Shown here piece after piece: positions 39,801 to 47,172 of a DNA stretch of 64,000 nucleotides. The notes beneath the pieces are model-generated. The model saw nothing but the letters and a program-made list of their open reading frames with translations. It did no database searches and was not told where the DNA came from. The stretch comes from Phoronis australis. Its lineage: Eukaryota > Phoronida > Phoronidae. A program made the translations under genes and the position numbers. The stretch spans positions 214,133 to 278,132 of the forward strand of contig NMRA01000552.1 in NCBI GenBank assembly GCA_002633005.1, given 5' to 3'. Each line of letters opens with the position of its first letter. Position 1 is the first letter of the stretch.

Positions 39801-40661
39801 TTAAACACATTTGCATACTACATTATTGTTATAAGTACACCCATTTCTTAGAAAATGTGCTGACAGCATGTACATTGAAACTAGGACACAGTAAACAGGT
39901 TACTGGGTTTTAGATTACTAGTAATATAACTTTAATTAATGTAATACTGCTTTTTGGTATACACAAGTGATGAAATAAGTGTTAAGCAGTATATAATGTT
40001 CTGGTACCTTGGAAATCAATGACCAACGTCAAACAGTTTCCGATAACAGAAACTGAATGTGAAATCCTGGAACTGAAAAGACCAAATCATGCGAATGATT
40101 AAGCACTCCCTAAAAGCAAAACAGGTCGATGTTTTGGAAGTGAGTGTTCTAAGAACCAGTTATCCACTGAATGGCACTGTTTGTTTTTCAGTAACACCTA
40201 GTTCTCCGAGTCCAGTGAGCACAATCAACTAGTTTTAATAGACAAACCTTACAAAATGAAAATGAAATGCTATAGGGCCTACTAAACAAATTGCTGTGCA
40301 CAAAAGATTCAGCACTGTAGGGACTTGTGCCAACCATCAAATATTCAATAAAAACTGGTTCAGTGGGTCTCACATACAGGATCCTGGAAACCGACTTGAA
40401 GCTAGTCAGCAGGCAGCAAATTCCAATCGCTTCTCATTTTGTCAGTCCAATGTCCGACTCGTGTGAATGTGACTGTGTTCCCCAATCCACAATGATCGAT
40501 TTGACTCGGATAACGAAACATATCGGTGTTTCAAAACATCGAGTAAAAATACCAAATAAATTGGTTTGTTCTGGCCGCTGTGCTCCTGGTGGACCTAAAC
40601 TCACCTTTTCATTTCTTGTTACATCTTCATCACTTTCACTACCCTCTAAAACATTGCCCAT
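229..40661 (-). CDS. ZZEF1: ZZEF1 orthologue, 53 exons seen, 3' end outside window
   Basis: Large multidomain protein; the mammalian protein is described as a histone-tail reader and transcription co-regulator through its ZZ fingers (family knowledge). Seen: 53 GT-AG exons with matching phases give 2,172 codons without a stop, starting MGNVLEGSESDED. Order is EF-hand (about residues 88-160), DOC/APC10 fold (about 215-400), CUB-like domain (about 1060-1160), ZZ1 (about 1651-1700) and ZZ2 (about 1703-1756). From memory the human protein is about 2,960 residues, so roughly the last quarter lies left of position 1. Start chosen because the MGN-acidic opening resembles human ZZEF1 and a perfect donor follows 57 nt later; MG at the N terminus could be myristoylated (inference). 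Exon coordinates are in the block entries below. Identity was judged by residue-level recall of human ZZEF1, not by a search. Confidence 0.96.
1181..1878. mobile_element. non-autonomous DNA transposon, hAT-like ends, in ZZEF1 intron 51
   Basis: Left end CAGTGCTCGA and right end TCGAGCACTG are perfect 10-bp inverted termini starting CAGTG, the usual hAT opening. Flanking 8-bp sequences tagatgct and atgttgct agree at five of eight positions, so any target duplication is decayed. No transposase reading frame. The inside holds 20-bp repeats and related degenerate TTTGGCGACCTC stretches near 1760-1840. Confidence 0.55.
1191..1320. repeat. 20-bp tandem repeat, six copies
   Basis: Six and a half head-to-tail copies of TTTGGCAACCTCAGGTTGTG, varying almost only at one base (CAA, CGA or CCA). 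Because 20 is not a multiple of 3, all three forward frames stay open through it, producing spurious reading frames. It lies inside the hAT-like element. Confidence 0.95.
1919..5560 (-). CDS. ZZEF1: ZZEF1 exons 46-51
   Basis: Exons 5339-5560, 4904-5090, 3983-4070, 3129-3313, 2548-2698 and 1919-2001. Exon 46 reads AYIHQHVWLQFSSLTLTMAG (human PYIHNYSWLLFAALALYSAH). Exon 47 reads FALHSQEKIMGLLGAAIPGD (human FAECSQKRILGLLAAMLPPL). Exon 48 has MAMGLIVRLLQRFTHADS. Exon 51 ends DFLFSFGAMCLE (human HLLFSLGAVCLD). Exons 49 and 50 carry charged, less conserved sequence. Phases agree at each junction. Confidence 0.9.
2170..2385. repeat. 30-bp tandem repeat in ZZEF1 intron 50
   Basis: About seven copies of a 30-bp unit of the type GTCAGACACAGTACCCACAA followed by TGCAAAATGT, with point differences. 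Thirty is a multiple of 3, so open frames run through on both strands; repeat translation is cysteine- and threonine-rich but there is no splice or start evidence for coding. Confidence 0.93.
5757..5850. repeat. short tandem repeat, about three copies
   Basis: TGTACAATACACCTGTCATT recurs three times with intervening variants of CATTGTGTACAATACA. It lies in the intron between exons 45 and 46. No function visible. Confidence 0.75.
6457..6482 (-). CDS. ZZEF1: ZZEF1 exon 45: 26-nt microexon (predicted)
   Basis: Exon 44 leaves two bases but exon 46 needs one carried base, so an exon of length 2 modulo 3 must lie between them. A 26-nt segment with acceptor ATACAG and donor AGGTAATT supplies it and would encode MYRTAAGR. 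The phase argument is strong, but another short exon or a shifted exon 44 donor cannot be excluded without transcripts. Confidence 0.55.
6600..7119 (-). CDS. ZZEF1: ZZEF1 exons 43-44: second ZZ zinc finger
   Basis: Exon 43 (7006-7119) encodes YKCDECRAFIAGTRFHCTMC then EDYDLCLGCHNKK, giving the cysteine pairs. The closing histidines are on a separate 48-nt exon 44 (6600-6647), GHTSDHGTIKFPQVKR, matching human YGHLPTHSITAHPMV. Without exon 44 the finger would lack its last ligands. Exon 44 leaves two bases (GC) at a donor GTATCA. Confidence 0.9.
7855..8051 (-). CDS. ZZEF1: ZZEF1 exon 42: first ZZ zinc finger
   Basis: Encodes NCDGCDATLPGPRYRCLQCE, then DKDLCSSCYMGG and HTEDHEF. All expected ZZ ligands are present: CxxC, CxxC, the CxxC of DLCxxC, and the closing histidines. 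ZZ fingers bind histone H3 N-termini or SUMO in other proteins; that role here is inference. The donor GTTAGT leaves two bases (AT) that join exon 43 to give Met. Confidence 0.97.
8533..11311 (-). CDS. ZZEF1: ZZEF1 exons 38-41
   Basis: Exons 11120-11311, 10252-10433, 9624-9760 and 8533-8690. Exon 38 reads SEKYPAFKLVMEFVRNPLWS (human KEKYPVLKDVMDFIKDQSL). Exon 39 reads KHYADMLDGCGLSLESKVRQ (human GHLEGCGADLHKEIRD). Exon 40 has LLHLLDMDWQLYDLTFLLDI (human LLHLLDMGWEPNDLAFFVDI). Exon 41 has YEQCLKWFEECRHGFSTWFN and leads straight into the first ZZ finger. Phases all agree. Confidence 0.94.
10533..10985. repeat. dispersed repeat fragment sharing an end with the 23.2-24.8 kb element
   Basis: Starts CAGGGCTTGGAATGACCAAT, nearly identical to the sequence at 23220. 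Within it, AAGCCTTGAAGTACTTTAAA (10568) recurs in diverged form near 10916. The right boundary is uncertain. It lies in the intron between exons 38 and 39. Confidence 0.45.
11390..11735. repeat. 68-bp tandem repeat with one E-box per unit
   Basis: Unit starts TTATTCCTAGCATGAGAAGT at 11390, 11458, 11526, 11594 and 11662, with a partial unit at 11730: exact 68-bp period, five full copies. Each unit keeps a CACGTG palindrome inside AAGTTCACGTGCC or a near variant. Located in ZZEF1 intron 37. Confidence 0.95.
11846..12714. repeat. 869-bp tandem duplication, left copy
   Basis: Near-identical to 12716-13584, with a handful of substitutions. It contains one complete copy of ZZEF1 exon 37 and, near 12527-12625, an internal direct repeat of TTTTACCAGGCTCTGTTTTA. 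The copy ends exactly at a single N (12715). Confidence 0.95.
12163..12314 (-). CDS. ZZEF1: ZZEF1 exon 37, second copy (duplicate)
   Basis: Same 152-nt exon with the same splice sites and the same encoded residues; the rare base differences within it are silent. If spliced after the upstream copy, phase 0 would meet TGACGG and stop at once, so it could serve only as a mutually exclusive twin. The two copies sit in a tandem duplication whose junction is a single N, so a haplotype or assembly artefact is at least as likely as a real second exon. Confidence 0.6.
12716..13584. repeat. 869-bp tandem duplication, right copy
   Basis: Begins at the base after the N at 12715 and matches the left copy to its last base, after which unique intron sequence follows. 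Holds the upstream copy of exon 37. Divergence is at the level expected of alleles (by eye), so joined haplotypes are a plausible origin. Confidence 0.95.
13033..13184 (-). CDS. ZZEF1: ZZEF1 exon 37, upstream copy
   Basis: 152 nt, acceptor CTTGTAG and donor AGGTGAGA, encoding VTACKDKAMFLLQFAGLNKV and ending SAELDKGYK; this matches human KECIEKSLLLLKFLPMG in position. Entry needs one carried base and exit is phase 0, as its neighbours require. An equally intact copy lies 870 bp downstream in the transcript. Only one can be used, because joining both would begin the second with TGA. Confidence 0.85.
14630..17621 (-). CDS. ZZEF1: ZZEF1 exons 32-36
   Basis: Exons 17510-17621, 16723-16856, 16167-16377, 15513-15592 and 14630-14702. 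Exon 32 starts VTAKGCPDVPLCWMFDFQLG directly after the CUB-like domain. Exon 34 contains EVDEAVKLLFAALVWHTQPL, as human IDQAVNATFAALVYRTPDL. Exon 35 ends QQAYTVAETLRLYL at the donor whose surroundings have been multiplied into a minisatellite. Exon 36 has an acceptor preceded by a long T tract. All phases agree. Confidence 0.92.
14808..15540 (-). repeat. 41-bp minisatellite made from the exon 35 end and its splice donor
   Basis: Minus-strand unit reads GAGATTATATCTG, then GTATGTAGGCCTGATCTAGA. Copies at 14808, 14849, 15299, 15341, 15381, 15422 and 15463, and then the true exon 35 end at 15504-15540. So seven intronic copies of the last bases of exon 35 plus its donor follow the real one. A 408-bp transposon splits the array. 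Confidence 0.9.
14888..15295. mobile_element. MITE-like element inside the exon 35 minisatellite
   Basis: Ends are inverted repeats of about 40 bp: GGGCCCGGTCTCCAATCTTT at the left and, on the other strand, GGGCCCGGTCTCTAATCTTT at the right, followed on both sides by ACTCGAAA-type sequence. No coding capacity. The GGGCCCGGTCTC end resembles PIF/Harbinger-type elements (inference). The target duplication is obscured by the repeated host sequence. Confidence 0.8.
17060..17185. repeat. member of a second interspersed family
   Basis: AATAACTTCTCATCCGACTA and AGCGGTAAGAAGCCTAAAT match AATCACTTCTCATCTGAGGA and AACGGTAAGTAGCCCAAAT at 11788-11840. Another relative (GCATGTCATTTTATTTGGCA, then ATTCGTCAG) is at 45180-45230, matching the tail of the 68-bp array. 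Confidence 0.5.
18150..18330. repeat. member of a three-copy interspersed family
   Basis: ACATGGCCACATTACCCAAT, AAAGGCTGATTGGT and CTACAGACTTTCTACTTTCA recur in diverged form and the same order near 34740-34930 and 49230-49350. No coding capacity. In ZZEF1 intron 31. Confidence 0.65.
18474..20065 (-). CDS. ZZEF1: ZZEF1 exons 29-31: CUB-like domain
   Basis: Exons 19832-20065, 19122-19189 and 18474-18639. The domain begins at WEEESPHNYHNNQHTTK, continues in exon 30 (ASLFIVEFDARCETEKR) and ends in exon 31 (YDYLEFTDSFGVKTRYDQ then LQFLFHSDSSNNEWGYKFK). The pattern HNYxNN, FDxRCETE, YDYLEF and SNNEWGYKF is that of the ZZEF1/HECTD-type CUB-like beta-sandwich found with ZZ and DOC domains. Junction phases are 0, 2 and 0. 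Confidence 0.95.
20313..22540 (-). CDS. ZZEF1: ZZEF1 exons 25-28
   Basis: Exons 22470-22540, 21319-21426, 20664-20880 and 20313-20446. Exon 25 encodes VVFFPDKEARRKQLFNMM, equivalent to human AIFFPNRQTRRNHLFTMM. Exon 27 encodes HVMDTLICVAGQEFSLFLSG. Exon 28 ends FLSTVVRQM. The intron before exon 25, about 2.5 kb, is filled largely by repeat-derived sequence. Confidence 0.93.
22791..24803. mobile_element. repeat-rich filling of ZZEF1 intron 24, probable DNA transposon
   Basis: CAGGGCTTGGAATGACCCAT at 23220 faces the reverse complement of GGAAAATTCCAGCCTTG ending near 24803, giving imperfect inverted ends about 1.58 kb apart. AAGGATGACTACACCAATAA at 22796 recurs as AAGGATGACCACACCAATAA at 24233. 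A 17-bp perfect inverted pair CACAGGCACTTGAATTT lies at about 24527 and 24622. Two minus-strand frames (24173-24412, 24482-24727) are not recognisable. Confidence 0.4.
25034..27769 (-). CDS. ZZEF1: ZZEF1 exons 18-24
   Basis: Exons 27716-27769, 27137-27179, 26734-26850, 26128-26223, 25702-25793, 25373-25466 and 25034-25133. Exon 18/19 read TEDEWDEAEV as in human EEEWDEADV; exon 20 reads YILVKFLKPRDSSADQIAIE. Exon 21 (MVFLHTLFFLVELSRE), exon 22 (DTSDLTLQSVWQLFNKE) and exon 24 (QEIFGHLCHLVDTGEQDD) also align by eye with human ZZEF1. Exon 21 has a weak donor (GGTCTGT) and exon 22 a less usual AT before GTATGT; both fit the phase of the next exon. Confidence 0.92.
28249..30980 (-). CDS. ZZEF1: ZZEF1 exons 13-17
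   Basis: Exons 30864-30980, 30279-30382, 29559-29744, 28665-28809 and 28249-28320. Exon 14 gives LLGFSLARGHILSILSTLKT and exon 15 RESFQRKLGGPLQMTLLGCD, both close to human ZZEF1. Exon 16 gives KVGKGPKGAKCGLVFVFND, matching the human stretch RRGGIGAQCGLVFAYN. Exon 17 gives RLLERFKQYDEWSDKDS. Phases agree throughout. No named fold is visible to me in this section. Confidence 0.93.
31215..31625 (-). repeat. about 103-bp tandem repeat made from the exon 12 end and its splice donor
   Basis: Exon-end/donor junction ACACACCAG then GTGAGT occurs at 31550 (the true exon 12 end) and again at 31457, 31354 and 31251 (periods 93, 103 and 103 bp; two units carry an extra 10-bp CTCATCTGAG duplication). Each unit also carries a CTTCAG GTGTTAGG stretch that looks like an acceptor. 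Reading past the true donor meets TGA at once. Confidence 0.93.
31552..35251 (-). CDS. ZZEF1: ZZEF1 exons 6-12: DOC/APC10-type domain
   Basis: Exons 35187-35251, 34227-34350, 33278-33458, 32797-32943, 32297-32349, 32078-32156 and 31552-31683. The DOC/APC10 galactose-binding-like fold shows in exon 8 (TTFWQSDGSARSHFIR), exon 9 (SDDQSYMPQLVVVSAG), exons 10-11 (VENLTQHYPYISLNIRR, then CHNDGCDTRIHGLK) and exon 12 (DASAVWYLQVLGSTITAS). In APC10 this fold recognises ubiquitin-ligase substrates; in ZZEF1 its ligand is unknown to me. All seven exons join in phase. Exon 12 ends at the first of four nearly identical donors in a tandem repeat. Confidence 0.95.
34790..34875. repeat. short tandem repeat, three copies
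   Basis: CAGATTGGTATAGTCAAACA repeated three times with small changes. It sits inside one member of an interspersed repeat family also seen near 18150-18280 and 49250-49350. Confidence 0.8.
35351..35890. mobile_element. MITE-like element in ZZEF1 intron 5
   Basis: Terminal inverted repeats: GAAGCGTGTTCAATAGAGTG at 35351 and, on the other strand, GAAGCGTGTTCAACAGAGTG at 35890, both followed by AGCGC-rich sequence. About 540 bp, locally CpG-rich (GCGCTCGCGAGCGCTCGC near 35423), no transposase. The target duplication is not clear. Confidence 0.8.
36108..36324 (-). CDS. ZZEF1: ZZEF1 exon 5: EF-hand
   Basis: Encodes DTVTLDQFCDLLTSRSVSRE followed by an EF-type loop (FDTDGEDVADVS) and a helix ending LQSCSLTPG. 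The loop has D at positions 1, 3 and 9, but position 12, normally Glu, is Val. The human loop, as I recall it, also lacks the Glu, so canonical calcium binding is doubtful. Exon enters at phase 0 after exon 4 and exits leaving one base; acceptor is CTTTAAG and donor GGTACGG. Confidence 0.95.
37283..40661 (-). CDS. ZZEF1: ZZEF1 exons 1-4: N terminus
   Basis: Exon 1 coding 40605-40661, exon 2 39576-39612, exon 3 37994-38072, exon 4 37283-37373. Exon 1 encodes MGNVLEGSESDEDVTRNEK and exon 2 continues the acidic stretch (NDEDIIENDVDT). Exon 4 contains QQHQAAILRWLDEARRR, matching the human segment that precedes the EF-hand. Junction phases are 0, 1, 2 and 0. The 5' UTR is unresolved; no TATA box is evident just upstream. 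Introns 1-3 hold no supported gene. Confidence 0.88.
38966..38996. repeat. poly-C run containing an ambiguous base
   Basis: A run of about 30 C broken by one N at about 38985, in ZZEF1 intron 2. Length is probably unreliable. The flanking 38.4-39.1 kb is pyrimidine-biased on the minus strand. Confidence 0.85.
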
Positions 40662-41899
40662 TACTTGGCAGTCTGCACAACCGACGACAAAAACAGGAAC
40701 ACTAAAACAGCCACCTAGTGGCGCTGATTTGTTGTACGCGAACTTGGAATCCTCAGCCTGCCGTTCAGTAACGCTAGGACCTCGCTAAAAGCAAGACTTT
40801 GCAAGATTACGTGAGATATTGCCGTGCATTTTAAGAGATAACGCGTGATTTGACTAGTTTAGCTATGTCCTAGCGTAGGTCCTAGCGAGGTACAAAAGTG
40901 TACCGTACTGGAGTCGAGACTTCTTCAGCACCTTCATGTGATTGGCTCAAATCGTGTGAGAAAGGGTAATATCAAGGCTACTTCAAATAATCATTACAAC
41001 TTTAAGCAATTTTATCTCTTCCTTATACAATAGCGGAATTTCGTTTAAATTTGATGATGCTGAAGTATAGCTTACATATTATTTGTGTATATTTATGCCA
41101 TTCAAATAGAGAACACGGACCAGAGTGCCTTGACTTTTTCAAGGAAATTCCCGTGCTCTTTTGTTTCTGGAATTACGATTACGAGGTGCTCTATTTTGCT
41201 CACCGGCAGAAGTTCGAACATTCCAGTAGCCGAATAGGATATTAGTAACTGGCTAGGTACTGTCACTGCTGTAAATAGGTGCTCTTGAATATGTTCATTC
41301 AGTCTCAAAAGGTGCTTGTGTTTATGGTGGTGTACATTCCAGTGCTCATCACACAAAGCACAGCCATTTGTAACTAGTCTATTGACAATACTGTTGAAAT
41401 TTACCACACGTCATAATTTATAAGGTTTCGCATTTAAACATTGCCATAGCACAGGCAACTCTAATACATTTTGACATTCTCGTAGCATTAGGTACACCCA
41501 TTTTTACATTTTCATGGCATTAAGGTGCTCACATTTTGACTTTTTCATTTGATAAGCTGCTTTTGTCAATTGTTTTATTCAGTCTTCTAAATTTCAGATG
41601 TTTGCTGTCTTCCGACATATATAAATTATAAAGATTTTGGTGGACGGGGAGTTTCCCATGGACTTCTCGAAGTGTCCAGTGAAAAAAGAAGTAATGGAAT
41701 CCATAAAAGGCACCAAAAATTGGTGTGTCTGAAACAGGTATAACGTCTCCTTTCATTTGTGTGTGAAAAGACCAAGGAGAAATGCCATATTGTAGTGATT
41801 CCTCAAAGGTGTCTTACCTTACATCTTAGTTGTCCGTGGTCGAGCTCAATAGTTCTGCTTTGGTGTGTGGTCTGGGTATCGAATGCCGCTCTGCATCCC

Positions 41900-42080
41900 A
41901 ACATGTGTATCGGCCGCAGGGCCGCTTAATTAATATTCATGATGCGCCCTCATTGGCCATTACCGGCATATGGGCCGGACAGCCAACGTCGGCAGTCTCC
42001 GAGACAAGCAGCAGTCGTCTCTCGATGCCGACAGAGGGCGCGCGCGGCAGAAGGCCAGCGCAGCAGTGAGACAGGTCAAG
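41900..42080 (+). promoter_or_regulatory. GC-rich, promoter-like patch
   Basis: Abrupt CpG-rich stretch (GAGGGCGCGCGCGGCAGAAG) in AT-rich surroundings, next to a TTAATTAATATTCATGATGC homeodomain/POU-like site and an inverted CCAAT box (CATTGGCC). It lies about 1.2 kb upstream of the ZZEF1 ATG. No open gene follows on the plus strand, so it might serve a noncoding transcript, ZZEF1 or nothing. Inference only. Confidence 0.3.
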
Positions 42081-43559
42081 TGACGTCTCACTACAATATT
42101 TATGTTTTAGAATCTGTCAACTTACAACTGTATTCGCAGTGCATTGGTTAATTTAAAAGTACTTAGTATGCTGCCTAAAAATCAAGGGTGTGATACTTAG
42201 CTATTAAGCACCACCATCAGTCTGTAGTTTCAGCAGTTTTACATTATGGAAAAATCACGTTCATAGTTTGTTATATAGTTGTAACATTAGCTATTACAAA
42301 TTTCACAAAACTCAAATTGCTCAAACGTATTTATTGAAAATTAAACATCATGCAGGTATTTAAAGGTGAATTCATCACATCACAGTGAAGTCAAACTGGT
42401 TCTCAAGCCTTATCAGTTCTTGGCCACAAAACACTAAAATCACTAAGTTCCTGATGTTTCCGGATGTAAAATCCGTGACAATCAGACTCAAGGACAACAC
42501 TGCCAAATGTATCCTGTCACTTTAGATGACACACCTAATGATACCTTTGTGTTGTGTGTGACTGTCAGGATGCAATGTACCGGTATTGGATGATATGTTC
42601 ATTTCCTTTATCAGGTGTTTTTGTGATTTTTATTTTTTTTGTCTAACAATTTCCAGTTTTGTTTTGTGTTGTGTCAAACTGTTGTCCGGTAATCTAAAAA
42701 GTCAGATATGTAAATGGTAAAAATGCAAAGTTACAAAATGGCAAAACCCTTTCGATCATTTTAATGTTAGCTAATACCTTATGGACAACTCTGCAATTAG
42801 CCCAATATCTAAATGATTTTCAAAGTTAGCTTAATTTGGACATTTTTAGGGTCCTATGTAAACTAAGTTATACCCGATACGTCACTCATTTTGAAGATAT
42901 AACTACATACGACTTTTGTAGTATGGTATTTATCTTGTTAAGTACATTTTTGTGAGCATATGGACCCGTCTTACTCCTTTCCCCCTTTTTTTTCATTTCG
43001 GACTTGTCCTCTAATTCCTTTGTGCAGAACTACACGTCGCTTTCCCAACCTTCATATTGGACTATTGTTATCACTTTGGTCAGCTCTTGGCTATCATTGG
43101 CTGATGATGGTCACGTGTTTTTAGGTTTCCTCTTTGTTATCCATTCTCATGTTTCAGTTCATCTTCTTTGTGACAACCACATTGACGTACGTTCTGAAAC
43201 TTATCCATGTTTTTCCGCCCATTGCCTTCCCTGATTTCGTAATTTTCTGATACCTTCATGTGGCTGGCGCTTTTTTATTGCCCATCTTACCAGATATCAT
43301 TGTATTTTATTTTACTTATTTTGTATTCACTATCCATTACTTGTAATTGTATGTCATAGAATACGACCATACGTCGCCTACCTTGGTCTCCTTTTCATCT
43401 CTGGTAATGAGCTTGCGCTGCACATATCATTTATATACTATTTGGGATTTATGTTGATCATGAATATTTATTTCATAACTCTTGAATGTTGTTTCTCCAA
43501 TGTACTTTGTTAATAATCTTTTTACCTTACTTTTCAGGTCTCAAGGGGACTCACCCATG

Positions 43560-44060
43560 GATGCTGTAGAGGTGGTCTGTTGAATTAGGGATGAGGATAT
43601 TGTGGGACCATCTGGAGGGGTAAGCATGTTACGGGTCTGTCTCAGGGAAACAGACGCACAATGGCCAGTCTCGGTGGTGGGGAGGGACGCAACATATGAC
43701 ATTGGAGGGAGGGGGCTTGGGTGGCAGAGGAGATGGCTGGCCTGCTCAGGGTTTGGAAGTAATGTTGGGATGGTATGGGTTCGAGGGACAGAGATGATGA
43801 GGGGTCAGTGTGACATCTGTAGAGGACCATTCTATAAGGAAAGGGGTGATGAGGGGCCTACTCAAGGTGTGGATGTGACCTATGGGGAGGACAGTTATGT
43901 GAGGGTCTATTCCAGGGGAAATGGGTGATGAGCGGCCTACTCAGGGGGTAACTTGTGTCCAGGTGGTGTCTAGGGACTACTGGGATGACACTGGCACAGT
44001 TTTTGGGGTTACAGGTGTGAGAGTACCATCCAGGGAGAAGGAATGTTAGGGTCACGTACG
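43560..44060. repeat. degenerate purine-rich minisatellite
   Basis: Imperfect repetitions of a GATGAGGGGCCTACTCAAGG, GTGTGGATGTGACC-like unit. The plus strand is rich in G and A, which keeps a 108-codon frame open (43602-43928); its product is glycine/valine-rich and not recognisable. Confidence 0.6.
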
Positions 44061-45529
44061 TTTCAGGGGAGTCAGTGTCCTTTGTAGATGAATTCAAGTT
44101 TTCTGTTTTAGTGACATGTCTCCATATTAAAAGTGTTCATATAACTATTTTAAGGTGAAGTATTTATATGTAAGCAGTCCAACACATATTTTACGTGATT
44201 TTTCCTTTGTGTTGTGTGCTTGTAATGTTTTATTTAATAATTCTTTTGAAATATGTCTGCAGCAGTAATCCATTGAACCTTCACTATAATGTTAAAAGCT
44301 CAAGGAATACCTTCATTTTTCTCCATTAATATTTATTTCAGGCACAATAACCCTTTATTGTTAATGGCACCAACCGTTTATCTGCTTTGCTAATCCCACA
44401 TTTCAGAGTTGTTCGTATTGAGCTTGAGAATCTGCCTTTCATTGTTAGATTTAACTCATTTGTCTTAAATGTATTTTGCTGATATTTTGAATATATGTAA
44501 CTTGTTTTCAGCTTATACGTTCAAAAATTGATTGAAAGGAGGTGAAATACCATTACCATGTGTTCTTTTAATTATAGCTTGCATTCATTAAGTTTGAGAT
44601 GCTATTTATTCACTTCACTTTTTATGTAGGTGTAATGGACGTGTTAATGGGTAATAAGAAGATTGAAAGATGTCACCTGATTCCTATCTGTGAGGGCACC
44701 AAGCTTGATGTCTCTAAGGAGCGAAGTGATTGATTACTAAGGTTAATATGTATTTCAGTTAATTTATAAACAGCTTGTACCACTTTGTTCTCATATTTTT
44801 ACAATAAAGTATGAATTTGGTATTTTTAAAATTTCTTAAAATAATCAAGAATTCATTTGAAGACATTTGTTACACATCTTCAAAGTTTGACTAGTTACAG
44901 ACTTCTTGAAATTGCTTATGTTTAATCATGTATGGAAGGAAAGTATTTTTTAAATTAATTTAATTGTGCTGTTATAGATATAAGATTAGATATTATGATA
45001 TCATTATTTTCTTCTTGTCTTCATTCTGACATTTATTTCATTGGTTTTAGTTGTCTAAATTGTATGAATCTGCCTTCCATTTAGACAAAGTACTTACTTA
45101 GTGAAAATATGTACTTAAGAATTCAGTGATGGTTGGTTTTTGGTTGAGACTAAGCTCTATATAAGTTGACTTGTCACAGCATGTCATTTTATTTGGCAAT
45201 CATGGTCACGAGAAATAGAGATTCGTCAGTTGTGTGTTTCTTGATGTTCCATATAGTCTACCTTCCGTAAAGGTGTTGTATTTTTTTGTATTCCAGGTAT
45301 GACTTCAAAGTTCATCAAGACGTAATAGCCTGTCGGTTTTCATGGTTCTGCCAGACTTCCATGATCCTAATAAGCAGTCCTGGACTAGTGTCAGATTACA
45401 GTGCTTTAGCATTGCAAGAAAAATATGAAAAAATGTGCTCTTGTTATGACTATGTGTGGTGAAAACTAACGTGTGAAGTTGTTCCATATGTGTTGCTAAT
45501 TGTGTTGTAAAGTAGTTCGCACACACGCA

Positions 45530-45601
45530 CAAACGTGCTCACAAACACGTGCTCACAAACACGTGCTCACAAACACGTGCTCACAAACCCGTGCACACAC
45601 G

Positions 45602-45632
<31 letters not shown>
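45530..45632. repeat. CACGTG-containing tandem repeat merging into (CA)n
   Basis: CACAAACACGTGCTCA repeated about four times in 16-bp steps, most carrying a CACGTG E-box, then about 30 bp of pure CA dinucleotides. Confidence 0.95.
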
Positions 45633-45636
<4 letters not shown>

Positions 45637-46904
45637 TTGCATTTACTTCAAGTGGTTTATATTAATAAATAACATTTTTCTACCACACATTTATCTACAT
45701 TGTTATATAATATTGAGTTGATCATGGGCTGACTTTCTGATTGTGAGGCAAACACAGTTTTCCTTTTTGGTAAACAAACTTGTTTTTGCAGTGGTTGTTT
45801 GACCATATCTCTAATAAAAGCATTTCTGCGAGTACCAGGAGGTTAACTCATTTTATCCACTTTTCATCCCATTTAACTTCGGTACTTGCTGATGACATTG
45901 CAGTCTAATTATAATGTATTGTACTTACATAAACTTTCTATGATGTTCTTCCCTTTTTGATCACGTTTTATTTGTATTTCTTGATGCCCCATGCATGTTC
46001 ATGAAACTTAATGTCATGTCACATGGTACTGTGTTAAACTTAATTTACTAGGGTGTGTACCACGTTGCATTTTGTAGTATCCATTGCATTGTGTCGTATT
46101 GCGTTTTGTTGCATTTCCAAGTTAGTACATAGCATTTCTGTTTTTCTTACTTTATACATTCATTGTATAGTATGGATATCCATTAGTGGATATCATTGGA
46201 TGATGGTATTTTGCCGTCTTGCTTAGTTACTTCATGGTATTTTGTATATTTTAAGTTTTTTGGCCATTAATAAAGGTCATTTTTCTGTCATATATATTAC
46301 TTATCTTGTTTCAGTGCAGTCTACCTGCAGGTTACCTGGTATGCAAGTATGAAAAACGTTAATGATACATTTCTTTGTTTCCATGTACAAAGGGTTTTAT
46401 GCCTTTGTGCCTTAAAAGCATCATTATACAAAATAGTATTAACTGATATGCACATTGCAGATGCAGTGGATTGCAGTCTGAAGGTCTGTGCTTGTTTAGG
46501 TATTGCCGAAATAACTTTACATTCGTGACTTGCGCTTGATTAAAACGATTATCAATAAGTGTATGAATGTCATTCTTGCCCGGGAAAACGAGTGGGCAAA
46601 GTCTTAGTTCATGAACGCTTTTTGCCGTGTTAATCACTATGAATTATTGTTTTAATTAAAAGTTAATTGCTATTACCAACACCATGGCTCTATACATACT
46701 AATTTCAAAATACGTGGGATATTGTGTAGCGTTCTATCTTTTCCATTCAGACTGACCGCCTATTTGCTTCCGTGCAAATGTGTTTGCGTTCAGGTACGGA
46801 AAAAAGGCTCACCCATAGACCGTAGGCAGCGCAGCACTAAAAAAGTGGGTCCCCAGCCCCCTATGGTGCGCCGCCCATGGCGTAGGGTATTCCCGTTATG
46901 ACAC

Positions 46905-47172
46905 TTACTACAGAATGGTGTTCGTGTTAACTAACCCTAAGAGTGCATGGTGCTCGCGTTTCGAGACCCGGTTCGATAAGGTGCTCGCGTTAAAATACCT
47001 TCAGAGTCTAAGGTGCTCCCGTAATGAGACTCACTACAATAAAGTGCTCGCTTAAAAGGACACCCAGAGTGTAAGGTGCTCGCATTATGAGACCCGGTGC
47101 GTTGAGGTGCTCGCGTTATGACACTCAGTACAGTAAGGTGCTCACCTTAGAACACGTCCAGAGTGTAAGGTA
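46905..47172. repeat. degenerate minisatellite, AAGGTGCTCGCG units
   Basis: AAGGTGCTCGCGTTATGAGA-type units recur about every 33-37 bp, roughly eight times, with two alternating second halves (ACTCACTACAGT and CACCCAGAGTGT). That alternation suggests a dimeric repeat. Intergenic. Confidence 0.85.

Larger units (their letters stand above)
42080..46900. other. intergenic, no gene recognised
   Basis: Apart from the minisatellites listed, this AT-rich stretch has only short open frames without protein-like character. Several polyadenylation-like signals and splice-like sites exist, for example a pyrimidine-rich TTTTCAG at 43538, but none assembles into a gene. Confidence 0.5.

Noticed and set aside
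43602-43928. 108-codon glycine/valine-rich frame
   Set aside because: Generated by a degenerate purine-rich minisatellite; not recognisable.
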